Below are positions 4,586 through 10,580 of a stretch of 10,580 nt of DNA, in pieces; the stretch's first letter is position 1, and each line of letters opens with the position of its first letter. The translations under genes and the position numbers were made by a program. The DNA is from an archaeon (GTDB lineage: Archaea; Aenigmatarchaeota; Aenigmatarchaeia; GW2011-AR5; GCA-2688965). The notes beneath the pieces were generated by a model. The model had not been told where the DNA came from. It did no database searches and saw only the letters and a program-made list of their open reading frames with translations. The stretch lies in contig NZEE01000004.1 in the NCBI GenBank assembly GCA_002688965.1, forward strand, positions 8,052-18,631, given 5' to 3'.

Positions 4586-6616
4586 TTATTTTGTTTTAGT
4601 AATTCCATTTTCTTTTGTAAATCTCAAAATATTCTCTACAAAACTTTCTATCTTAGGTTCATGTGAAACAATTATTATTTGTTTAAGTTCTAATTCACTT
4701 AACACATCTCTAACTTTCTCAAGTTGATCAGTAGAAAATCCATCAGTAGGTTCATCAAGTATTAGCAAATCTTTTGTACGAATATGTTCAACAATTTTAT
4801 TGATAACTGCGTTCAAAGCAAGTCGATATGCAAGAGCAACACTAGTACGTTCACCGCCAGATAAATTATTATACTCAGTTTCATACCCACTTTGTTCAAC
4901 AACAATACTGAAATCATTGTCTATTCTTGCGGTCATTTCATCATTATCTATCAAAGTTGTAAACCATTTTTGGAATAATGCGTTGAATTCTTTATGTATC
5001 TGAACCATAACATGTTTTTCTATAATTGCCATCAATGAAACAAACATATTTGAAAGCCAGTTTTCTTTCATCTGCATGTTTTCTATAGATTTTTTCTTGT
5101 TCTCTTTTTCTTGAATTTCTTTATTTAATTCTGTAATAACATTTTCTAAATCTTTCATTTGTTGTTCAGAACGACTAAATTCAGATGAATATTGCATATA
5201 TTCAGAATTAAGTTTCTCTAATTCTTTTTCCATTTCATTAAGTTTTGAAGAAATATTTTCATCTATTTTTCTTTTATTTTCATCAACATCTTTTTCTAAT
5301 TGAGTTAAAGATTTTTTCAAAGTACTTTTCTCAGATTTAAGTTCTTTTATCTTTACTTCAGTACGTTCCAATTGTTCTAAATAAGTTTTTTTCTTTTGCT
5401 CTTCTTCTCTAAATTTGTAAATATTTTCTTTAATTTGCTTTAGTTCCTCAGTTTTTTTAGAATTAAGTGTTATTCTTTCCATTATCTCTCTTATAGCCAT
5501 TTCCATTCCAGTAATTTTATTTTTGAATGTAGTAGAATCCTTAACACTTTGTCCACATGTATTACATATCCCTTTTTCAAGTATACCTTTCCATTTTCCT
5601 ACATCAGATTCACTAACAGTTTTATCTTTTAGTAAATCTTCTTTTTCTTTTTCAAGTTTCATCATTTCAGAATCAACTTGTTCCATTGCCATTTTTACAG
5701 GTTTTGAAGCTAATTTTTCAATTTCAGCTTTTGAAGGAATTAATGAAAACTCTTTTTCAACATTAGTTAATTCTAAATCAACTGTTGTTAAACGAGATTT
5801 TTTAGAGTTTAATTCTGTTTCTAATGAAGCAATTGTCTGCTTCAAAGAATTCATTTCTTCTACTTTCTTAGATAATAATTCCTTATCTTTTTTCTTTCCA
5901 TCTAATAATCTTTTAGAATTATTAACCTTACCAATCAAAACTTTAACATCTTCACTAACTTTATCAAATTCTTGTTGTTTATTATGTAAATCCGATTTTT
6001 TAGAATCTAAATCAGCAACATAACCAGATAATTCTCTTAAATCTGAACGTAATTGTTTAGCAACTTCTTGTGCATTTGTTGCAACAGTTTTGTATTTATC
6101 AATATCAAATATTTTTCTCAAAATAGTTAAACGATCATCAATATCTGTTAATAAAATTTGTTTCATTGTTTCTTGTGGAGTATAAACAGTATATCTATAT
6201 ATCAATGATTTATTTTTCTTAACAAATTCAATTGGATAATTAAGCATTTTCATTATATGAGTTTGTATTTCAACTGTAGATAAACTTTCACGATTACCAT
6301 CTATTTCTATATATGCAGAATCCTGAGAAATAGTATCTTTCTTAGTATTACGTTTCAAAGAACGAAATACTGTAATAGGTTTATCATTAATTTCTATATT
6401 TAATTCAACAGAACCTTTTTCTTCACCATGTCTTAATAATGTAGAACCACTAAGTTCACCTCTACGAACACCAAATAATGCAAAATCTATAGCTAGTAAT
6501 ACAGTAGTTTTTCCAGCTCCTATATCTCCAGCCAATAATACAGAACCTGTAGGTATTTTTATTTCAATTTCATCATAACTCCTAATATTTTCTAATTTTA
6601 TTGACTTAATTATCAT
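4586..6616 (-). CDS. rad50: Rad50 DNA double-strand-break repair ATPase (short form)
   Basis: This 676-residue SMC-like ATPase pairs with Mre11 to bind, tether and process DNA ends. The ABC-type head is split. The N-terminal half has Walker A GDIGAGKTT (30-38) and the Q-loop YTPQET (145-150, Gln148). The C-terminal half has the signature LSGGER (585-590), Walker B LLILDEPTD (617-625) and the switch His652 in SHEPK. Between them, heptad-rich coiled coils at about 180-345 and 365-515 flank a zinc hook, Cys351-Asn-Thr-Cys354, where two hooks would share one zinc. The protein is shorter than the roughly 850-1000 residues of well-studied archaeal Rad50, because each coil arm is only about 160 residues. 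The hook lacks the usual Pro of CPxC. The ATG overlaps the stop of the HAD gene (ATGA), and TTGGAGG at 6624-6630 is a good ribosome binding site. Confidence 0.96.
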   Translation of the reverse strand: MIIKSIKLENIRSYDEIEIKIPTGSVLLAGDIGAGKTTVLLAIDFALFGVRRGELSGSTLLRHGEEKGSVELNIEINDKPITVFRSLKRNTKKDTISQDSAYIEIDGNRESLSTVEIQTHIMKMLNYPIEFVKKNKSLIYRYTVYTPQETMKQILLTDIDDRLTILRKIFDIDKYKTVATNAQEVAKQLRSDLRELSGYVADLDSKKSDLHNKQQEFDKVSEDVKVLIGKVNNSKRLLDGKKKDKELLSKKVEEMNSLKQTIASLETELNSKKSRLTTVDLELTNVEKEFSLIPSKAEIEKLASKPVKMAMEQVDSEMMKLEKEKEDLLKDKTVSESDVGKWKGILEKGICNTCGQSVKDSTTFKNKITGMEMAIREIMERITLNSKKTEELKQIKENIYKFREEEQKKKTYLEQLERTEVKIKELKSEKSTLKKSLTQLEKDVDENKRKIDENISSKLNEMEKELEKLNSEYMQYSSEFSRSEQQMKDLENVITELNKEIQEKENKKKSIENMQMKENWLSNMFVSLMAIIEKHVMVQIHKEFNALFQKWFTTLIDNDEMTARIDNDFSIVVEQSGYETEYNNLSGGERTSVALAYRLALNAVINKIVEHIRTKDLLILDEPTDGFSTDQLEKVRDVLSELELKQIIIVSHEPKIESFVENILRFTKENGITKTK

Positions 6617-7254
6617 TTACGAGCCTCCAACCATTCTGGCAAATCTACAATTGAATTCAAAATATTTTCTCTAGGAACTCCAGCATTAACAAAATCAATC
6701 CAAGAAACAATAGGACTTTTCACTGCAATAAATTCAACACCTTCTGCATCTCTAGCAGCTGGCCAATCAGAACGATGATTATCACCAACATAATAGAAAC
6801 CGCCTTTTACATGTTTTTTAACAGAATCAAAAACTTTTGGATCTGGTTTATGTACAGGGGTATCATCATGAGTTAGTATAAATGAAAAATCTTCAACAGG
6901 TATTTCAGCGGTTTCTAAAAGATGTGTTGCTCCTCTTCTACTTCTAGAAGTAAGTATACCAAGAACATATTCATTTTTTAGCTTCTTAATAACTTCAACA
7001 GCTCCTTTAACAGCAGGATAATCAGGAAGTTCTAAACCAGCTTTATGAAATAATTCATAAAATCCTTGTGTAGTTATACCCCAATGTTCCAATGTAAAAT
7101 CATTCCATGGTAAACCATAATGTTTTCTATATGCTCCTTCTGGAGGACGAGGAAGTCCCATTTGAACAGGAAGTTCTTCAGCAATGTATCTGTTAATACA
7201 CCATGAATCTATCAATGTATCATCATTATCAAAAACAATTACACGTTTTTTCAT
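6613..7254 (-). CDS. HAD-superfamily phosphatase (phosphoglycolate phosphatase-like) between mre11 and rad50
   Basis: This is a 213-residue HAD hydrolase. Motif I is FDNDDTL (8-14), with Asp9 as nucleophile and Asp11 as acid/base. A helical C1 cap spans about 17-85. Motif II is LTSRS (101-105, Thr102), motif III is Lys136 in HKPDPKVF, and motif IV is GDNHRSD (157-163) with Asp158 and Asp163. The order and cap type fit phosphoglycolate phosphatase-like small-molecule phosphatases, though substrate cannot be read from sequence. All catalytic residues are present. The start codon shares 1 nt with the mre11 stop (TAATG) and the stop overlaps the rad50 start by 4 nt (ATGA), so the gene is the coupled middle member of a DNA-repair operon. 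A role in dealing with phosphate or phosphoglycolate groups released during end processing is an inference from position. A general housekeeping phosphatase remains possible. Confidence 0.85.
   Translation of the reverse strand: MKKRVIVFDNDDTLIDSWCINRYIAEELPVQMGLPRPPEGAYRKHYGLPWNDFTLEHWGITTQGFYELFHKAGLELPDYPAVKGAVEVIKKLKNEYVLGILTSRSRRGATHLLETAEIPVEDFSFILTHDDTPVHKPDPKVFDSVKKHVKGGFYYVGDNHRSDWPAARDAEGVEFIAVKSPIVSWIDFVNAGVPRENILNSIVDLPEWLEARK
6624..6630 (-). promoter_or_regulatory. Shine-Dalgarno of rad50 inside the HAD gene
   Basis: TTGGAGG lies 7 nt before the rad50 ATG at 6616, within the last codons of the HAD gene. It supports reinitiation or independent loading for rad50. Confidence 0.6.
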
Positions 7255-8480
7255 TAGTTCAACCCCAAAATCTTTTTAGCATTTTCAGAAATTCTTTCAT
7301 TATATATTGCAGAAGTTTCTTCACCTTTATCTTCTTTTAGTGCAGATATCAGTTCTTTAACAATAGTTTTCTCTTTTTTACCAAACGCAGAAATTTGACC
7401 AAGATGTTCTGAAATAATCTTATCTTCAAGTTCATCAATATCACTAATATTTTCATCAGTGTCTAGTTCTTCAAATTCTTTTGTTTTCAAAGCAGAAGTA
7501 TTTTTCTTTAATCCAATAGCTCCTGTTTTTTCAAGTATATCGTCAAGTCTAATATCAGAAGGTTTACCAGTTTCTAAAGTTCCTTTAATTCTCACTAATA
7601 CTAAGGAATTCTCAGTATCTTTCATCTTTTCTTCAATAGTTTCTTTAATTTCCTTTTCAACTTCAGTAGAAGACTTATTATCAGCATCAAATTTGAAATC
7701 AACTACATCAATCAACTTAATTTCCTGCCAATCTATTTTCAATTCTTTATTATCACTAACTTCTACTAAATAAAATCCACCTACTTTATTTTTTTCTAAT
7801 TCCTGAAAATTACATGGAAACAAAGCACCTGGAAATATAACTGCACCTAAACCATCTTCTTTCATTTCAAAAGTATGATGAACATGTCCTGTAGCATAAT
7901 AATCAAACCCTTTTGGTATATCATATATAGGTAAAGCATGCATTTCTTTCAAATGCTCAGGTTTATACTCTTCAATAGCAGAATGAAACATGAATATTCT
8001 AAACTTATTTTTCTGTTCTTCAGTTAATTCAATAGGTTTAATTTTTTTAAACAATTCCGATTCTAAACCAGCACGCTTTCCCATCATTCCAGCTATTACT
8101 ATTTTATCAGTTTCTGTTAATTCTAAAATTACTTCATCATTTTCTTCAAATTTAGCTACATTTTTTACTAAACCTGCACCTTCTAACACAGATATCATTG
8201 TTTTTCCAGAAGGAGAAAAATCATGGCTACCAGCTACAATAAATATCTCTATACCACTATCCCTGGCTTTTTTCAGCAGTTTAACAGTCATAGTAACATC
8301 ATCTATAGGAGGAAGATTGGTATCAAATAAATCTCCAGCAATTAGTATAATATCAACTTCTTTGCTAATAGATAGGTTAATGGCCCTTTCAAATGCTTTC
8401 AAAGGCTTATCTTCTAATTCAGGATGATTATGCCAACAGCCTATATGACAATCAGATATATGCGCAAACTTTAGAACCAT
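7254..8480 (-). CDS. mre11: Mre11 DNA double-strand-break repair nuclease
   Basis: This 408-residue metallophosphoesterase acts with Rad50 in DNA-end processing as an endo/exonuclease. The phosphoesterase motifs are in order: DCHIG (10-14, Asp10/His12), GDLFD (49-53, Asp50), GSHDF (84-88, His86), the His of FHSAIEEY (166) and GHVH (198-201). The capping domain covers about 235-320. The C-terminal part (about 350-408) is helical and charged and should hold the Rad50-binding helices. One oddity is that the motif usually written GNHD is GSHD, so Ser85 replaces the Asn metal ligand of well-studied enzymes. I cannot tell whether this is common in archaeal relatives. The gene leads the mre11-HAD-rad50 operon. 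Its promoter is the A/T box at 8502-8513, with the ATG at 8480 fitting a leaderless mRNA. Confidence 0.95.
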   Translation of the reverse strand: MVLKFAHISDCHIGCWHNHPELEDKPLKAFERAINLSISKEVDIILIAGDLFDTNLPPIDDVTMTVKLLKKARDSGIEIFIVAGSHDFSPSGKTMISVLEGAGLVKNVAKFEENDEVILELTETDKIVIAGMMGKRAGLESELFKKIKPIELTEEQKNKFRIFMFHSAIEEYKPEHLKEMHALPIYDIPKGFDYYATGHVHHTFEMKEDGLGAVIFPGALFPCNFQELEKNKVGGFYLVEVSDNKELKIDWQEIKLIDVVDFKFDADNKSSTEVEKEIKETIEEKMKDTENSLVLVRIKGTLETGKPSDIRLDDILEKTGAIGLKKNTSALKTKEFEELDTDENISDIDELEDKIISEHLGQISAFGKKEKTIVKELISALKEDKGEETSAIYNERISENAKKILGLN

Positions 8481-8501
8481 GCAATATCTATCACACTAAA
8501 T

Positions 8502-8513
8502 CTTAAATATATC
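8502..8513. promoter_or_regulatory. Probable bidirectional TATA box between mre11 and the 85-aa gene
   Basis: CTTAAATATATC (minus strand GATATATTTAAG) is the main TATA-like element in the 50-nt gap. Its TTAAATAT core is centred 24.5 nt before the + strand ATG at 8531 and 26.5 nt before the minus-strand ATG at 8480. One box could thus serve two leaderless transcripts. Confidence 0.5.
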
Positions 8514-8530
8514 AGACACGTTATAATTGT

Positions 8531-8788
8531 ATGGAAAATATACAATTTGAAATTGAAGGAAACGAATTTGAATGTGCTCAGTGCAATGAAACTGTAAAAA
8601 TACCAGCGTCATGTAAAAAAAGACTTGAAGATATTGATGCAGTACCTTGTGAAGTATCCTGCCCAAAATGTGACACATTATATCTTGTTGGAAAAGATCC
8701 AAATAGCTCTGGTTTTATTATAACTGAAAAAACTGGTTCTACAACTGAAGCTGAAGAAATAGTTGAAGAAGAACTTGAAGATGAATAA
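8531..8788 (+). CDS. 85-aa zinc-ribbon protein with acidic tail, function unknown
   Basis: This small acidic protein has Cys15-Ala-Gln-Cys18 and Cys44-Pro-Lys-Cys47 knuckles, which form a probable zinc ribbon, plus Cys28 and Cys40 between them. The pattern FECAQC ... VSCPKCDTLYLVG suggests two knuckles ending beta strands. Residues 73-85 are almost all Glu and Asp. I do not recognise a family. An acidic tail on a zinc ribbon can mean a protein partner rather than DNA binding, but that is speculation. The gene is divergent from mre11 across 50 nt and may share its TATA box, so coexpression with the repair operon is possible. It converges with the surface-protein gene, with one base between the stops. 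The start at 8531 fits the TATA spacing, and no Shine-Dalgarno is visible. Confidence 0.75.
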   Translation: MENIQFEIEGNEFECAQCNETVKIPASCKKRLEDIDAVPCEVSCPKCDTLYLVGKDPNSSGFIITEKTGSTTEAEEIVEEELEDE

Positions 8789-8789
8789 T

Positions 8790-10580
8790 TTACTTAGCTG
8801 GCTTAAACAATCTTCCCGGCTTTTTCAATTTACGTTTCTTTTTTATCTTAGATTTCTTTTTTATTATTTTATCTAATTTCTCCCTAAAGTAATATATTAG
8901 TATTATCAACACTGGAGCTATAATTATAATTATCCATGAACCTGAGGTATCAACTTCAAATACAGTTTCATCCGCAATCTCTTTTTCATCAGAATCACTG
9001 GCAAAGTTGAATATACTCAAAGTTTCTTCTACACTAGTTACAATATTTTCATATATTTCCAAATCTGCAATAGGTGCTATAACAGAATCTTCGAGCATTG
9101 AATACAATTCATTCCAGGATATCATATCTGCGGAATCTACTTCCACATCTTCTAAATCAATGGTTGTTATTGGTGGTATTGTACTTTCTATAGTATTGAC
9201 AATATTAGTGGTTGTAGATGTTATTGAAGTCTCAGCTGTAGTTTCTGATGTTCCCCCTGTAGGTGCAATAGTTGTTAGATCAGGATTAGCTGTTGTTGTT
9301 GAACCAATAGTTGTAGTAGTTGATATCACATTAATCCAAATTTCATCTGTGGCAGTATTATTAGCAGTATCATTTACAGTAATATTTACCCAGTATTTAT
9401 CAACTGGAGGATTAGTTACTGTCTGAAAATATCCAGTTGAATTAATTGTAAAGTTCAATGTATTATTTAGATTAAAATTACTGATTCCAGCATTATCAGT
9501 TGCATTAAATTGTACAGCTACTGGAGTCCCTACTCCTTCAGTTATGTTATGCGCTGAAATAGTTGGATTAGTTGTGTCGCTTACATTAACCCACACCTCC
9601 ACATTAACTGTGTTATTTGCAGTATCATTAACAGTTATATTTAGCCAATAAAGAGCATCCGATCCAGGATACATTAATGTAAGGTCTGTTATATTTTCAA
9701 GATACCCTGTTCTGTTTATCTGAAAGTTAGTAGTATCATTCACACTAAAATAATCAATTGCTGAATTATCTGTTCCATTAAATTGTACTGAAACATTAGT
9801 TGGATATTCTACGCTAATGTTATGTGCAGCAACAGCTGGATTAGTTGTATCAGTCAAATTTATTTCATGATTAAGATTATTTTCATTTGTTGATACATTA
9901 TACAATACACTAGTTCCAGCATATCCTGAAGCACCAACTGTTATATTATAAAATGAATAATCACTTCGTACTGTTTTATCACGTATATAATCTATCAAAT
10001 TTTCACCTGATTCAGTAAATCCAGTTGAATCAGTTGTAAAGTTCTTAATAAGATTTCCTGTAGAATTATATGCTTCAACTATTGCATTATTTACCGGTAT
10101 CCCATCCGGAGTTGTTACATTTGTTCTATAATACCATGCTCTAATAACTTGAGAAGAAACACAGCTAGCGCCACAAAGATATGATTCATCACCATAGCTA
10201 ATATTCAAAATAGTATTATTTGTTATAGTAGCAAAAGCAATACTAGTTGATACATTTTTTTCTGAAATAAAAGATAGGTTTATATTTTTAAACAGATTGT
10301 GCATAATATCAGAACCAGGAGATGAAAAAAGTATTCCTGTCTCTGAATTATTTATTGTTATATTTTCAAAAATATTATATATCACATCAGCACCAGTAGA
10401 AAGATCATTTAAAGAAATACCAGTAGTAGAAGATAAAATAGTCAAATTATATGCCGAAGTATTTTGTGAATTTAATAATTGAACCCCTGTACTTTGATTA
10501 TTAATAATTCCATTTCTTACAGTTGCATAATGTCCATTAACTTTAACTCCAATCTTAGTTTGGTCAGCACCAAGAATTGT
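8790..10580 (-). CDS. Large cell-surface protein: beta-helix, Ig-like repeats, Thr-rich stalk, C-terminal anchor (5' end outside window)
   Basis: The frame is open to the window edge, so 596 C-terminal residues are visible and the true start is upstream. A TTG at 10445 is internal. Counting from the edge, residues 1-135 resemble a right-handed beta-helix (Gly-Ile/Val-rich coils such as STGVQLLNS and ETGILFSS). A CGASC cysteine pair follows at 136-140. Residues 154-241 resemble a carboxypeptidase regulatory-like fold (PVNNAIVEAYNSTGN ... TTDSTGFTE). Two Ig-like repeats span 245-420, and a Thr-rich mucin-like stalk spans about 420-473. An acidic segment, one membrane helix (549-565, SWIIIIIAPVLIILIYYF) and a very basic cytoplasmic tail complete it. 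About thirty N-x-S/T sequons suggest heavy N-glycosylation. This is the layout of a type I archaeal envelope or adhesion protein. The ligand is unknown. Confidence 0.85.
   Translation of the reverse strand, partial: TILGADQTKIGVKVNGHYATVRNGIINNQSTGVQLLNSQNTSAYNLTILSSTTGISLNDLSTGADVIYNIFENITINNSETGILFSSPGSDIMHNLFKNINLSFISEKNVSTSIAFATITNNTILNISYGDESYLCGASCVSSQVIRAWYYRTNVTTPDGIPVNNAIVEAYNSTGNLIKNFTTDSTGFTESGENLIDYIRDKTVRSDYSFYNITVGASGYAGTSVLYNVSTNENNLNHEINLTDTTNPAVAAHNISVEYPTNVSVQFNGTDNSAIDYFSVNDTTNFQINRTGYLENITDLTLMYPGSDALYWLNITVNDTANNTVNVEVWVNVSDTTNPTISAHNITEGVGTPVAVQFNATDNAGISNFNLNNTLNFTINSTGYFQTVTNPPVDKYWVNITVNDTANNTATDEIWINVISTTTTIGSTTTANPDLTTIAPTGGTSETTAETSITSTTTNIVNTIESTIPPITTIDLEDVEVDSADMISWNELYSMLEDSVIAPIADLEIYENIVTSVEETLSIFNFASDSDEKEIADETVFEVDTSGSWIIIIIAPVLIILIYYFREKLDKIIKKKSKIKKKRKLKKPGRLFKPAK
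9321..9848 (-). repeat. Tandem pair of Ig-like repeats in the surface protein
   Basis: Two adjacent units, 9576-9848 (91 residues) and 9321-9575 (85 residues), both start with TTNP, continue with AHNI and VQFN.TDN, and share the segment NITVNDTANNT before an IW/VW-x-NV end. The middles differ in length. The pattern indicates duplication of one Ig-like/HYR-type domain with later divergence. Confidence 0.8.

Noticed and set aside
4800..6023. Open frames on the + strand inside rad50 (4800-5003 and 5523-6023)
   Set aside because: They are antisense to a clearly coding rad50; their Ser/Phe/Leu-rich products mirror Lys/Glu-rich coiled coil and show no motif or start signal.
7459..8427. Open frames on the + strand inside mre11 (7459-7773 and 7990-8427)
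   Set aside because: They are antisense to mre11, low in complexity and have no ribosome binding site or recognisable domain.
8496..8702. A minus-strand frame opposite the 85-aa zinc-ribbon gene
   Set aside because: The + strand frame has paired CxxC knuckles and a well placed TATA box; this one has neither.
10443..10445. TTG codon as the start of the surface protein
   Set aside because: The same frame stays open with continuous beta-helix-like sequence to the window edge, so the gene starts outside.
9007..10482. Val/Ile/Ser-rich + strand frames opposite the surface protein (9007-9426 and 10297-10482)
   Set aside because: They mirror Thr- and Asn-rich codons of the surface protein and are best explained as shadows.
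1..10580. CRISPR array, tRNA, IS element, toxin-antitoxin or defence cluster
   Set aside because: I found no spaced direct repeats, cloverleaf-like sequence, transposase motifs or defence-type gene neighbourhood. The nuclease at 2191 and the small zinc ribbons are not arranged with partners that would suggest such a system.

Overview
The window looks like part of a compact, A+T-rich archaeal chromosome. The archaeal assignment rests on ribosomal protein L40e, Mre11/Rad50 in one operon, an AK6/Fap7-type adenylate kinase, a membrane-tethered Holliday-resolvase-like nuclease, archaeal-style TATA boxes 25-27 nt upstream of start codons (leaderless genes), and a Lys-tailed, sequon-rich surface protein. 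A DPANN-type lineage is a plausible guess from the small proteins and tight packing, but the window alone cannot fix the lineage. I see no tRNA, rRNA, CRISPR array, insertion sequence or phage module.

Layout. Bases 1-240 (+) hold the 3' end of a small HExxH metallopeptidase. It converges on a minus-strand block: a 113-aa zinc-ribbon protein (244-585), ribosomal protein L40e (617-841, true start probably internal), a secreted LamG-like protein (861-1586) and an AK6/Fap7-like kinase (1652-2158). The kinase is divergent from a membrane-anchored PD-(D/E)xK nuclease (2191-2556, +), which converges with CTP synthase (2553-4307, -). Upstream of pyrG is a tiny 47-aa zinc-ribbon gene (4341-4484, -). 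Next is the minus-strand operon mre11 - HAD phosphatase - rad50 (8480 down to 4586), whose genes overlap by 1 and 4 nt. A divergent 85-aa zinc-ribbon gene (8531-8788, +) shares the mre11 promoter region and converges with the 3' end of a large cell-surface protein gene (8790-10580, -), whose 5' end lies outside the window.

How the genes work together. mre11, the HAD gene and rad50 look translationally coupled and probably act in DNA double-strand-break processing; the phosphatase in the middle is the most interesting guest. CTP synthase and the adenylate kinase belong to nucleotide metabolism, the kinase possibly also to small-subunit ribosome maturation. L40e and perhaps the small zinc ribbons belong to translation. 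The LamG protein and the beta-helix/Ig-like protein act outside the cell or on its surface.

The most notable signals are regulatory and architectural: TATA boxes at a constant distance from starts, two very short divergent promoter regions, three convergent gene pairs that touch or overlap, Lys-rich C-termini whose codons give oligo-T tracts on the opposite strand, and a probable non-AUG start for L40e. No gene set here clearly forms a new defence or mobile system; most of the window is housekeeping plus surface proteins.
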